Counted from the first letter of the stretch, positions 1 to 6,684 are shown. The stretch is DNA of 6,976 nt from Porticoccaceae bacterium (GCA_023228865.1 JALOAH010000146.1:1-6976), one strand, 5' to 3'. Numbers and translations are program-made. Notes: generated from the sequence alone by a model not told the origin.

Positions 1-15
1 GGTCAAAGTGTTAAG

Positions 16-91
16 GTCCCGTTCGTCTAGAGGCCTAGGACACCGCCCTTTCACGGCGGTAACAGGGGTTCGACTCCCCTACGGGACGCCA
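16..91 (+). tRNA. tRNA-Glu (anticodon UUC)
   Basis: This reads as a full cloverleaf. The acceptor stem 16-22 (GTCCCGT) pairs with 81-87 (ACGGGAC), followed by discriminator G88 and an encoded CCA at 89-91. The anticodon stem 43-47 (CCGCC) pairs with 55-59 (GGCGG) around a 7-nt loop, with anticodon TTC at 50-52, which decodes GAA/GAG glutamate. The T stem 64-68 (AGGGG) pairs with 76-80 (CCCCT) around a normal TTCGACT loop. It is the first tRNA of a two-gene operon with the tRNA-Gly 57 nt downstream. Its promoter must lie before the window, since only 15 nt precede it. Confidence 0.97.
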
Positions 92-104
92 AATTAGCGT
101 AAAA

Positions 105-131
105 TCAGCGCTTAGTGTAAACTAGCGCTGA
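105..131 (+). other. Hairpin in the tRNA-Glu/tRNA-Gly spacer
   Basis: The arm at 105-116 pairs with 121-131 (outer part TCAGCGCT with AGCGCTGA), leaving one bulged T at 113 and a GTAA loop at 117-120. This is 11 base pairs closed by a GNRA-type tetraloop. No T-run follows and a second tRNA lies downstream, so it is not a terminator. I infer a structured spacer in the dicistronic tRNA precursor, possibly guiding RNase E/P processing. The structure is read directly; the role is a guess. Confidence 0.5.
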
Positions 132-148
132 CACTTGAAAAGTTAAAC

Positions 149-224
149 GCGGGATTAGCTCAGTTGGTAGAGCGGTACCTTGCCAAGGTACAGGTCGTCG
201 GTTCGAACCCGATATCCCGCTCCA
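149..224 (+). tRNA. tRNA-Gly (anticodon GCC)
   Basis: The acceptor stem 149-155 (GCGGGAT) pairs with 214-220 (ATCCCGC), followed by discriminator T221 and encoded CCA at 222-224. The D stem is GCTC 158-161 with GAGC 170-173, and the D loop carries the invariant GG. The anticodon stem 175-179 (GTACC) pairs with 187-191 (GGTAC), with anticodon GCC at 182-184, which decodes GGC/GGU glycine. The T arm 197-213 has a TTCGAAC loop and one G-T closing pair. It is co-transcribed with tRNA-Glu and is the last gene before the terminator at 264-293. Confidence 0.97.
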
Positions 225-263
225 AATTATGATTTCTGGATTTCTAAAATTTGTAAATCATTT

Positions 264-293
264 AAAAAAAGGAACCGCAAGGTTCCTTTTTTT
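264..293 (+). terminator. Rho-independent terminator of the tRNA operon
   Basis: GGAACC (271-276) pairs with GGTTCC (281-286) around a GCAA tetraloop (277-280). The stem is flanked by seven A at 264-270 and seven T at 287-293, so it can extend to 13 base pairs. The T-run on each strand makes it potentially bidirectional. It lies 39 nt after tRNA-Gly and separates stable-RNA transcription from the redoxin gene. A weaker 7-bp inverted repeat (ATGATTT at 229-235, AAATCAT at 255-261) sits just before it. Confidence 0.92.
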
Positions 294-352
294 GTGCCTG
301 TAAATCGCGCTCTTAAACCACGGGCGCAGTCCTCGGTAAAGTGAACTACATT

Positions 353-383
353 TATACAGAATACCCATCTAGACAGAATACTC
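353..383 (+). repeat. Tandem 9-bp direct repeat upstream of the redoxin gene
   Basis: ACAGAATAC occurs at 356-364 and again at 373-381, a period of 17 bp. With flanking bases, 12 of 14 positions match between 353-366 and 370-383. It lies 29-57 nt before the redoxin start codon, where promoter or activator sites would be expected. The first copy overlaps a weak -10-like TATACA at 353-358, but no good -35 box is visible. Regulation by this repeat is an inference only. Confidence 0.35.
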
Positions 384-409
384 GGCCGCACTAGAGCTCT
401 GGAGGTCGC

Positions 410-901
410 ATGGACAAGAAGATAGACGCTCCCGCACCTGAATGGCAGATCCAGCAGTGGTTCAACGTGGAGCAGCCGCCGAGCCTGGCAGCGCTGCGCG
501 GCAAGGTGGTGGTGCTCGAAGCCTTCCAGATGCTGTGCCCCGGCTGCGTCATGCACGGCTTGCCCCAGGCGCAGCGGGTATATCAGACCTTTCCCCGTTC
601 TCAGGTTGCTGTTATCGGTCTGCACACGGTGTTTGAACACCATGCGGCGATGACACCGGTGTCTCTGGAGGCCTTTCTCTACGAGTACCGCCTATCCTTC
701 CCGGTCGGCGTCGACCTCCCCGACGGCAGCGACGGGATTCCGCAAACCATGCGTGCCTACGGGATGCAGGGCTCACCCACACTGGTATTGATCGACGCTT
801 TCGGTAATGTACGCAATCAGCACCTGGGACAGCTCAGCGACCTGTCGCTGGGGGCGCAGATCATGGAACTGATTCTGGAGTCGGGCGCACTTTCCCAGTA
901 A
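410..901 (+). CDS. TlpA-like thioredoxin-fold redoxin, cytoplasmic
   Basis: This 163-residue protein has the thioredoxin fold of the TlpA/AhpC-TSA (redoxin) group. Visible features are the early strand and lead-in GKVVVLEAF (31-39), the active-site CPGC with C43 and C46 at the start of the first helix, and the cis-proline segment GSPTLVLID (121-129), followed by a GN turn and a final helix. Such proteins reduce or exchange disulfides; the partner cannot be told from sequence. There is no signal peptide, lipobox or membrane segment, so it should act in the cytoplasm, unlike most TlpA/ResA proteins. The ATG is supported by GGAGG at 401-405 with a short 4-nt spacer. The gene stands alone between the tRNA terminator and a 365-nt gap. 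A histidine pair follows VFE (H77, H78). It is probably a thiol-disulfide oxidoreductase or a peroxiredoxin-like protein. Fold assignment is confident; biological role is unknown. Confidence 0.85.
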   Translation: MDKKIDAPAPEWQIQQWFNVEQPPSLAALRGKVVVLEAFQMLCPGCVMHGLPQAQRVYQTFPRSQVAVIGLHTVFEHHAAMTPVSLEAFLYEYRLSFPVGVDLPDGSDGIPQTMRAYGMQGSPTLVLIDAFGNVRNQHLGQLSDLSLGAQIMELILESGALSQ

Positions 902-1165
902 AAAGTAACAGTAGGGATACTATGCCATCCCAGCCAGGGGGAGAGCCCCGCGCTTTCTGCCATCTCGACCAGTGTTTTATAGTGGCACAAGCAGTTAGTA
1001 GCCTGTACCAATAAAAGTCGCTTTGGCGCAGAGCAACCCAAACAAAAAATGCGGTGAAGACAACTGAGTCGGAATCGCCGTGAGTATCCCTGCATATGGA
1101 TAGTAGTCCAGGTAGTCGTAAAACAGTCACAGCTTTCTTGATATCGTTCTGGCGTTCTGGTCCTA

Positions 1166-1195
1166 TTGAAACTATCCAGTAAGAGCGCCCATGAT
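1166..1195 (+). promoter_or_regulatory. Possible sigma-70 promoter of the efflux operon
   Basis: TTGAAA at 1166-1171 matches the -35 consensus at 5 of 6 positions. CATGAT at 1190-1195 matches the -10 box at 4 of 6, with an 18-nt spacer. This would leave a leader of about 65 nt before the adaptor start codon. A rival pair, TTGATA at 1138-1143 with TCCTAT at 1161-1166 (17-nt spacer), is weaker at -10. This is pattern matching only. Confidence 0.3.
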
Positions 1196-1203
1196 ACGTT
1201 TGG

Positions 1204-1221
1204 GTGGAGTGTTATATCCAC
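1204..1221 (+). repeat. Small inverted repeat in the efflux operon leader
   Basis: GTGGA at 1204-1208 pairs with TCCAC at 1217-1221 around an 8-nt loop. If transcribed, it would enclose the purine-rich GGTGGAG (1203-1209), which is the only possible ribosome binding site for the 11-codon ORF starting at 1223. The stem is short and may be chance. Confidence 0.25.
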
Positions 1222-1222
1222 G

Positions 1223-1258
1223 ATGAACGACCGACTATCTGCTAAGCAGTCAGACTGA
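1223..1258 (+). CDS. Possible 11-residue leader peptide ORF
   Basis: ATG at 1223 opens a frame of 11 codons (peptide MNDRLSAKQSD) closed by TGA at 1256-1258. That stop is the first part of the TGAGGTG ribosome binding site of the adaptor gene. It is in a different frame from the adaptor. GGTGGAG at 1203-1209 lies 13 nt upstream, far for a good ribosome binding site and inside a small stem. A ribosome stopping here would cover the adaptor's Shine-Dalgarno, so it could affect translation, but an ORF this short is easily accidental. Confidence 0.2.
   Translation: MNDRLSAKQSD
1233..1255 (+). promoter_or_regulatory. Palindrome just before the adaptor ribosome binding site
   Basis: CTGCT-A-AGCAG at 1239-1249 is a perfect 5-bp-arm palindrome. 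Extra matching pairs at 1235/1253, 1236/1252 and 1233/1255 make an imperfect 23-bp inverted repeat. It ends one base before the TGAGGTG Shine-Dalgarno (1256-1262). It could be a repressor operator or an mRNA stem affecting initiation. It does not match any operator I recognise. Confidence 0.3.
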
Positions 1259-1266
1259 GGTGATCA

Positions 1267-2436
1267 ATGAACAACAATAAGGACGCGATACAAGCACTAC
1301 CGAGACGCTGGCCTGGCTGGCTTGCTGGCGGCATCGCACTGTTGCTGGGAGCTTGCGGGGGTGGGGGGGACGGAGTACCCCATCAGGCGACTGTACCGCA
1401 GGTGGTGGTACAAGAAATGCGCGCCACGACAATCGATGTACGCTATGAACTTCCTGGTCGCACCACGCCCTATCGGGTAGCGGAAGTGCGTCCGCAGGTC
1501 AACGGAATTGTCGAAAAGCGCCTGTTTGTCGAAGGTTCGGATGTCGAAGCGGGAGAGCAGCTTTATCAGATTGATGATGCAACCTATCAAGCTGCCCACA
1601 CCAAAGCTATGGCGAATCTGCGCACAGCAGAACTGCAGGCTAAAAGGTACGGTGAGCTTTCTGAGGTAAATGCCGTCAGTCGGCAAGCGCATGATGATGC
1701 CCAGGCCGCCTTTCTGCAGGCTAAGGCCGATGTCGAGATGGCGAGCATCAATCTCACCTATACCAAAGTATTGTCTCCAATTTCCGGGCGGATCGGTCGC
1801 TCTGCGGTGTCGGAAGGCGCACTGGTAACCGCTGGGCAGCCCAATGCCATGGCCACCGTACTGCAGCTGGACCCCATTTATGTCGATATGACCCAGTCGT
1901 CAATTGAACTGATGGAGTTGAGGCAGGCCATGGAAGAGGGCAAGGTACTTCAAAGTGGAAGAGGGGTAGCGCCGGTGAAACTCCGGCTTCTGAACGGCTC
2001 TATCTATGAACATGAAGGTACTTTACAGTTTTCCGAAGTCGAGGTGTCGCCGAGCACTGGAAGCGTTACCCTGCGCGCTCAGTTTCCCAATCCGGATCGC
2101 AAGTTGTTGCCGGGCATGTTTGTTCACGCCCAGGTTGATAGCGGAGAAGCAGGCGGAGTTTATCTCTTGCCCAATCAGGCGCTGATGCTGGGTAATAAAC
2201 AATCTACTGTCTATGTCGTCGATGCCGACAACCGTATTGAGGCCCGTCGAGTGCTTAACCTGCGCATGGTGAACAATCAATGGTTGGTTACAGAAGGCTT
2301 GCAGGATGGCGACCGCATCGTCGTTGAAGGCCGTCAGACGGTGCGCCCCGGGATTCAGGTGGAAGTGGTAAAGGTGGTGTCGGCCAACCCTGCCTCTGAC
2401 AGCGACAGCGCGCCACCGTTGGCTCAGCCACAATAA
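1267..2436 (+). CDS. acrA: RND efflux periplasmic adaptor lipoprotein (AcrA/MexA family)
   Basis: This 389-residue membrane-fusion protein bridges an RND pump and an outer-membrane channel. The N-terminus has Arg residues 13-14, a hydrophobic stretch (18-29) and the lipobox LGAC, with lipidated Cys at 30. The first lipoyl half spans about 73-103 (core PQVNGIVEKRLFVEG). An alpha-helical hairpin of about 105-165 carries the channel-contact residues R127, L131 and S138. The second lipoyl half (about 165-205) contains the AcrA signature TKVLSPISGRIG. The beta-barrel and membrane-proximal domain follow, including LLPGMFVHAQV. Length is close to AcrA (397). The ATG is supported by GAGGTG at 1257-1262. 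Residues after Cys30 are Gly-rich, with no Asp at +2; this resembles MexA more than AcrA. The gene is translated 16 nt ahead of the pump and forms one operon with it. The name reflects family level; mexA would be equally apt. Confidence 0.95.
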   Translation: MNNNKDAIQALPRRWPGWLAGGIALLLGACGGGGDGVPHQATVPQVVVQEMRATTIDVRYELPGRTTPYRVAEVRPQVNGIVEKRLFVEGSDVEAGEQLYQIDDATYQAAHTKAMANLRTAELQAKRYGELSEVNAVSRQAHDDAQAAFLQAKADVEMASINLTYTKVLSPISGRIGRSAVSEGALVTAGQPNAMATVLQLDPIYVDMTQSSIELMELRQAMEEGKVLQSGRGVAPVKLRLLNGSIYEHEGTLQFSEVEVSPSTGSVTLRAQFPNPDRKLLPGMFVHAQVDSGEAGGVYLLPNQALMLGNKQSTVYVVDADNRIEARRVLNLRMVNNQWLVTEGLQDGDRIVVEGRQTVRPGIQVEVVKVVSANPASDSDSAPPLAQPQ

Positions 2437-2452
2437 CCGGGAGTACTGAGCC

Positions 2453-5400
2453 ATGTCCAAGTTTTTTATCAACCGCCCGATATTCGCGTGGGTGTTGGCA
2501 ATTGGCACCATGCTAGCCGGTGTCTTGGCACTCCTCTCTCTGCCCGTCAGTCAGTACCCCAATATCGCACCACCCGCAATTGCTGTTTCGGCTGCTTACC
2601 CGGGAGCCTCGGCCAAAACTGTGCAGGACACTGTCGCTCAGGTGATTGAGCAACAGATGAATGGTTTGGAGGGGATGCGTTATATCCAGACGCAGAGCAA
2701 TGCCGATGGCAGCATGATGATGATTGTCACCTTTGAACAGGGGACAGATCCCGACATCGCTCAGGTGCAGGTGCAAAACAAGCTGCAACTTGCAACTCCC
2801 TTATTACCTCAAGAAGTACAGGCTCAGGGCATGCGAGTTGTGAAATACCAGATCAATTTTATGTTGATCGGTGCGCTCGTTTCTGAAGATGAGGCCATGA
2901 GCAGTTTCGAAATCGGGGACTACCTGATTTCTACCTTGCAGGATCAGATTATCCGCATACCTGGGGTTGGCGATTTTCTCCCGCTTGGCTCACAAAATGC
3001 GATGCGCATCTGGCTTGATCCTGCCAAGCTCAACAACTTCTCGTTGATGCCCGGAGACGTGATGGCAGCCATTCAGGCCCAGAACGTTCAAGTGTCTGCC
3101 GGGCAGTTAGGCGGCAGGCCTTCGGTTGAAGGGACTGTTTTGTCGGCCACAGTCAATGGCAAGACCCGTTTCCAGACGGTTGAGCAGTTTGAGAATATCC
3201 TGCTGACGGTTGATCGCGACGGCTCCCAAGTGCGCGTTAAGGACGTTGCCACGGTCAGTCTTGATGCAGAGAACTTCTCAATTTCTGCCAAATACAACAA
3301 CAAGCCCGCCGCCGGCCTGGCTCTGCGTCTGGCGACAGGGGCCAATGTGCTGGATACGGTCGAAGCGGTAAAAAAGGCGCTTGAAGATCAGGCGCCCTTT
3401 CTGCCCGATGGTTTAAAGATTGTCTATCCCTACGATACCTCACCGGTGGTCTCGGCCTCGATGAGCAGTGTGACCATGACGCTGATCGAAGCGATTATTC
3501 TGGTCACGCTGGTGATGTACTTATTCATGCAGGATATTCGGGCCACGCTGATCCCGACCCTCGCTGTGCCGGTTGTCGTGCTCGGTACCTTTGCGGTTAT
3601 GTTACTGGCAGGCTTTAACCTCAACATTCTCACCATGTTTGGCCTGGTGCTGGCTATCGGAATGTTGGTGGACGATGCCATCGTCGTGGTTGAGAACGTC
3701 GAGCGGGTGATGGCTGAGGAAGGCTTGGGGCCAAAGGAAGCGACGATTAAGTCCATGGGCCAGCTGCAGGGTGCCCTGGTGGGAATCGGACTGGTACTGT
3801 CGGCTGTTTTCGTGCCCATGGCCTTCTTTGGTGGTTCGGCGGGAGTTATTTACCGCCAGTTCTCCATCACTATCGTGGTGGCCATGACTTTGTCAGTTAT
3901 TGTCGCCCTTATCTTTACCCCGGCCCTGTGCGCGACGCTTTTGAAACCTGTCTCGAAAGATCACCAGGTCAAGCGCGGCTTTTTTGGTTGGTTTAACCGC
4001 AAATTTGATTCTGGAACGAATAAATTTGAGCGCGGGGTGGGCTATGTTTTGCGCCGCAAGGGCTTTTTCATGGTCATCTACCTGGCGATGGTGATTGCGG
4101 CCGGATGGCTGTTCCAGCTGATTCCAACGTCTTTTCTGCCTGACGAAGATCAGGGCAACTTTGTGGTGCAGGTGCAATTGCCTGAAAATGCCAGCAGTCA
4201 TCAGGCTGAAGCTGTACTGCAACGCGTTACTGATCATTTTTTGAGTGAAGAAAGCGATAGCATTGATGGTGTGATGTCGGTGAATGGCTTTAACTTTGCT
4301 GGACGCGGGCAGACCTCTGCGGCCGTGTTTATCCAGATGAAGCCCTGGGATCAGCGGAGTGGAGCAGGCCAGGATGTCTTCTCGGTAGTGGAGCGTGTCA
4401 ATGCCGTATTTGCCCAATACCGCGATGCCAAAGTCATCGCCTTTGCTCCCCCTGCCATTATGGAGATGGGCAATGCCACTGGCTTTGACTTCTACCTACA
4501 GGATACGGGGGGGCATGGCCACGAAGCTCTGATGGCTGCCCGCGACAGATTCCTGTACGAAGCTGGACAGCATCCGGCATTAATGAGAGTGCGGCCAAAT
4601 GGCATGAATGACGAGCCGCAGTACCAGATCATCATTGATGATGAGCATGTGCGCGCTATGGGCCTCTCCCTGGCTGACGTCAATACAACGATGTCCTCTG
4701 CCTGGGGGGCGGCATACGTCAATGACTTTCTGGACGGGGACCGGGTTAAAAAAGTATATATCCAGGGAATACCGTCGTCGCGGACCACTGCAGAGGATTT
4801 TAATAAGTGGTATGTGCGAAATAGCGACGGAGAAATGGTACCGTTTTCTGCATTCGCTCGCGGCGAATGGATTGTCGGATCACCGCGCCTGGATCGTTTC
4901 AATGGTTTGCCTGCCGTAGAGATTCTAGGCGAGCCGGCCCCCGGTTACAGCTCCGGCGATGCCATGGCTACTGTGGAAGCCATCGCTGCGAATCTCCCAA
5001 CGGGCTTCGAGATAGAGTGGGCCGGCCTGTCCTACGAGGAACGGGTGACCGGCAACCAGGCCCCCATGCTGTACGCGCTCTCTGTGATCGTGATTTTCTT
5101 GTGCCTGGCAGCGCTGTATGAGAGTTGGACAATTCCCTCTGCTGTTCTTCTGGTGATCCCGTTGGGGGTGCTCGGCGCGGCTGCTGCAGTTCTGATGCGC
5201 GGCTTGGGCAATGACGTATTTTTTCAAATCGGCCTGCTTGCAACGGCGGGGCTTGCGGCCAAAAACGCCATCTTGATCGTAGAATTTGCTCGCGACTTGA
5301 ACCAAAAAGAAGGCATGAACATTGTTGAGGCCGCCATTCAGGCCGCCCGGCTGCGGCTTAGGCCCATCATCATGACCTCATTGGCGTTCATTCTCGGTGT

Positions 5401-5593
5401 GGTGCCGCTCGCAATTGCCACTGGTGCGAGTTCCGGTAGCAGCCACGCCGTCGGCACAGGGGTCATTGGCGGCATGATTGCTGCGACGGTGTTGGCAGTT
5501 TACTTTGTCCCCCTGTTTTATGTGGTCGTGAACAGGGTCTTCACACGCAAAAAGGCAGCTGTAGAGGGCGAGAACGAAGCGGGAGGGATCTGA
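2453..5593 (+). CDS. acrB: RND multidrug efflux pump, inner-membrane subunit (AcrB/MexB, HAE-1)
   Basis: This 1046-residue protein matches AcrB (1049) nearly end to end. It would form a trimeric proton/drug antiporter that takes amphiphilic drugs from periplasm and membrane. The N-terminus [14 protein letters not shown] is diagnostic. The proton relay is complete: D407 and D408 in [16 protein letters not shown] (TM4), K937 in [12 protein letters not shown] (TM10), R968 and T975 in the TM11 region. The switch-loop segment is [10 protein letters not shown] (610-619). TM segments cluster at about 10-28, 340-560, and 870-1030, with two large periplasmic loops as expected. GGGAG at 2439-2443 is 9 nt before the ATG. 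Compared with my recall of AcrB, the drug pocket keeps F136, F613, F615 and F626 but has L178 in place of F178, M608 in place of F610, and N614 in place of G616. No outer-membrane channel gene follows. The last codons form half of a 12-bp inverted repeat. It could equally be called mexB. Confidence 0.97.
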   Translation: MSKFFINRPIFAWVLAIGTMLAGVLALLSLPVSQYPNIAPPAIAVSAAYPGASAKTVQDTVAQVIEQQMNGLEGMRYIQTQSNADGSMMMIVTFEQGTDPDIAQVQVQNKLQLATPLLPQEVQAQGMRVVKYQINFMLIGALVSEDEAMSSFEIGDYLISTLQDQIIRIPGVGDFLPLGSQNAMRIWLDPAKLNNFSLMPGDVMAAIQAQNVQVSAGQLGGRPSVEGTVLSATVNGKTRFQTVEQFENILLTVDRDGSQVRVKDVATVSLDAENFSISAKYNNKPAAGLALRLATGANVLDTVEAVKKALEDQAPFLPDGLKIVYPYDTSPVVSASMSSVTMTLIEAIILVTLVMYLFMQDIRATLIPTLAVPVVVLGTFAVMLLAGFNLNILTMFGLVLAIGMLVDDAIVVVENVERVMAEEGLGPKEATIKSMGQLQGALVGIGLVLSAVFVPMAFFGGSAGVIYRQFSITIVVAMTLSVIVALIFTPALCATLLKPVSKDHQVKRGFFGWFNRKFDSGTNKFERGVGYVLRRKGFFMVIYLAMVIAAGWLFQLIPTSFLPDEDQGNFVVQVQLPENASSHQAEAVLQRVTDHFLSEESDSIDGVMSVNGFNFAGRGQTSAAVFIQMKPWDQRSGAGQDVFSVVERVNAVFAQYRDAKVIAFAPPAIMEMGNATGFDFYLQDTGGHGHEALMAARDRFLYEAGQHPALMRVRPNGMNDEPQYQIIIDDEHVRAMGLSLADVNTTMSSAWGAAYVNDFLDGDRVKKVYIQGIPSSRTTAEDFNKWYVRNSDGEMVPFSAFARGEWIVGSPRLDRFNGLPAVEILGEPAPGYSSGDAMATVEAIAANLPTGFEIEWAGLSYEERVTGNQAPMLYALSVIVIFLCLAALYESWTIPSAVLLVIPLGVLGAAAAVLMRGLGNDVFFQIGLLATAGLAAKNAILIVEFARDLNQKEGMNIVEAAIQAARLRLRPIIMTSLAFILGVVPLAIATGASSGSSHAVGTGVIGGMIAATVLAVYFVPLFYVVVNRVFTRKKAAVEGENEAGGI

Positions 5594-5620
5594 TACCTGG
5601 GTGGTAAAGATCCCTCCCGC
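5579..5620 (+). repeat. Perfect 12-bp inverted repeat across the pump stop codon
   Basis: GCGGGAGGGATC (5579-5590) is the exact reverse complement of GATCCCTCCCGC (5609-5620), with an 18-nt loop holding the TGA stop at 5591-5593. The loop can add TACC (5594-5597) with GGTA (5603-5606). The left arm encodes the last four residues of the pump. No T-run follows on either strand, so it is not a canonical terminator. A 3'-end stabilising stem or rho-dependent pause hairpin for the acrAB mRNA is plausible. Confidence 0.65.
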
Positions 5621-5672
5621 TGGTCGGATGACAAGATAGACAGTCAAGATGGCAGGATAGAGCGGTCGGGAC

Positions 5673-5696
5673 AACAAAGGATCTTTGGTTTTATTT
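5673..5696 (+). terminator. Weak candidate terminator after the efflux operon
   Basis: CAAAG (5675-5679) pairs with CTTTG (5683-5687) around a 3-nt loop. AA (5673-5674) can pair with TT (5689-5690) across a bulged G. A T-rich tract TTTTATTT (5689-5696) follows. The stem is short and A/T-rich. It sits directly against the promoter of the next operon, where it could reduce read-through from acrAB. Confidence 0.4.
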
Positions 5697-5723
5697 GACT
5701 TCAATATATGAATAGCTGTTAAT
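5695..5723 (+). promoter_or_regulatory. Sigma-70-type promoter of the CDF/ArsR operon
   Basis: TTGACT at 5695-5700 matches the -35 consensus at 5 of 6 positions. GTTAAT at 5718-5723 matches -10 at 4 of 6, with the ideal 17-nt spacer. The expected transcription start is near 5730, giving a leader of about 25 nt before the ATG at 5755. The spacer and -10 lie inside the palindrome at 5703-5728, the classic layout for repression. Confidence 0.55.
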
Positions 5724-5728
5724 GTATT
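5703..5728 (+). promoter_or_regulatory. Predicted ArsR/SmtB-type operator
   Basis: The left half AATATATGAATAG (5703-5715) and right half CTGTTAATGTATT (5716-5728) are inverted copies with 10 of 13 pairs matching. Mismatches are at 5707/5724, 5710/5721 and 5713/5718. The A/T-rich outer arms and inner TGAA-type half-site resemble operators of zinc/cobalt-sensing SmtB/CzrA repressors. It covers the promoter spacer and -10 box of the CDF gene, and an ArsR-family repressor is encoded two genes on. The repeat is seen directly; the binding protein is inferred. Confidence 0.55.
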
Positions 5729-5754
5729 AAATCGATCAGTCAGGTAGCTTTGCT

Positions 5755-6684
5755 ATGTCCGGTCATCACCACGATCACGCGCACGCACCCGCGGTTACCC
5801 GCGAAAACGAGAAGAAGGTGCTGATTGCCTTCGTCATCATCTTCTCGTTTATGCTGGTGGAGGCGGTCGGGGGCATTATCTCGGGGTCGCTGGCGCTGCT
5901 TGCCGATGCCGGTCATATGTTGACGGACGCCGGGGCCCTGGGCCTTGCTTATATCGCTTTTCGGCTCGGTCGGCGCGCGGCGGACAGTCGGCGCACGTTT
6001 GGCTATTTGCGCTTTGAGGTTATCGCTGGTCTGGTCAATGCGCTGACACTGTTTGGCATTGTCCTGTGGATTCTCTACGAGGCCTATACGCGCCTGTTAC
6101 AGCCCTCTGAGGTGTTGGCCGGGCCAATGTTCCTGGTCGCCCTGATTGGCCTGTTCGTAAATATTTTCGTGCTCTGGCATTTAACCCGCGGCGATACGGA
6201 TCACGTCAATATTCGCGGGGCTATCCTGCATGTGATTGGCGATTTATTGGGCTCCATCGGCGCCATTGCGGCGGCGATTGTGATCTGGTTCAGCGGCTGG
6301 ACGCCGATCGACCCGATCCTGTCGGTGCTGGTATCACTGCTGATTTTGCGCAGCGCCTGGAGCCTGTTTAGCCAAACACTGCATATCTTGCTGGAAGGCG
6401 TCCCCGAGCACATTGAGATCGATGACATCGTGCAGCACATTCTGGACAACATCCCAGGCGTTGAAGCCGTGAGTGATGTGCACGTGTGGCTGATCACCTC
6501 GGGACGCAGCATGGCGACACTGCGGATTCTGCCCGCCCCAGGGGTGGATATCGTGGCGCTGACTCACCGGGTAGAACAGGAGCTGCAGCATCACTTTGAT
6601 ATCGAACACCCCACCGTCGGGCTCGACCCCAGTGGCGCGCACGATTGCAGCATCAACAGCCCCGACGCCGAGGCGCTGTCGTGA
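5755..6684 (+). CDS. Cation diffusion facilitator, CzcD/ZitB-type zinc exporter
   Basis: This 309-residue inner-membrane antiporter should export Zn2+ (possibly Cd2+ or Co2+) from the cytoplasm in exchange for protons. The N-terminus is His-rich (H4, H5, H6, H8, H10), typical of zinc CDFs. Six membrane helices are visible between about 22 and 200. The transport-site motifs are HxxxD in TM2 (H54, D58, within LLADAGHMLTD) and HxxxD in TM5 (H159, D163), the zinc-type arrangement rather than the D/D pair of YiiP-like proteins. A cytoplasmic ferredoxin-like domain follows (about 215-295, with SDVHVWLI), ending with a HDC segment resembling the ZitB tail. The ribosome binding site is weak: CAGGT at 5741-5745, about 9 nt from the ATG. 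It is preceded by its own promoter and operator, and is followed 25 nt later by an ArsR-type regulator. Family is firm; the exact metal is not. Confidence 0.93.
   Translation: MSGHHHDHAHAPAVTRENEKKVLIAFVIIFSFMLVEAVGGIISGSLALLADAGHMLTDAGALGLAYIAFRLGRRAADSRRTFGYLRFEVIAGLVNALTLFGIVLWILYEAYTRLLQPSEVLAGPMFLVALIGLFVNIFVLWHLTRGDTDHVNIRGAILHVIGDLLGSIGAIAAAIVIWFSGWTPIDPILSVLVSLLILRSAWSLFSQTLHILLEGVPEHIEIDDIVQHILDNIPGVEAVSDVHVWLITSGRSMATLRILPAPGVDIVALTHRVEQELQHHFDIEHPTVGLDPSGAHDCSINSPDAEALS

Larger units (their letters stand above)
902..1266 (+). other. Non-coding stretch upstream of the efflux operon
   Basis: There is no convincing gene on either strand in these 365 nt. The minus-strand frames open here run into the redoxin gene and give low-complexity, Cys/Trp-rich shadow translations with no recognisable domain. 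Near the redoxin stop, two small stems (GGGAT 914-918 with ATCCC 927-931; GGGG 938-941 with CCCC 946-949) lack a T-run, so no clear terminator is seen. The last 100 nt hold candidate promoter elements, a possible leader ORF and inverted repeats, listed separately. No divergent TetR/AcrR-type regulator gene is present, although one is often found beside acrAB/mexAB operons. Confidence 0.6.

Noticed and set aside
149..224. tRNA-Gly as an integration site for a mobile element
   Set aside because: No repeat of the tRNA 3' end, integrase or mobility gene is seen downstream in the window.
227..643. Minus-strand open frame over the terminator and redoxin start
   Set aside because: It runs antisense through the tRNA terminator and a well-supported gene, and its translation shows no recognisable domain.
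914..949. Small stems after the redoxin stop as a terminator
   Set aside because: The stems have only 4-5 pairs and no T-run follows.
817..1221. Minus-strand open frames in the gap before the efflux operon
   Set aside because: They overlap the redoxin 3' end, lack a domain and a convincing ribosome binding site, and are rich in Cys, Trp and Arg like random translations.
3893..4417. Long antisense frame inside the pump gene
   Set aside because: It is a by-product of codon bias in acrB; the sense frame is conserved across its full length.
4608..5121. Sense-strand frames inside the pump gene
   Set aside because: They are out-of-frame shadows of the acrB coding sequence with no independent start signals.
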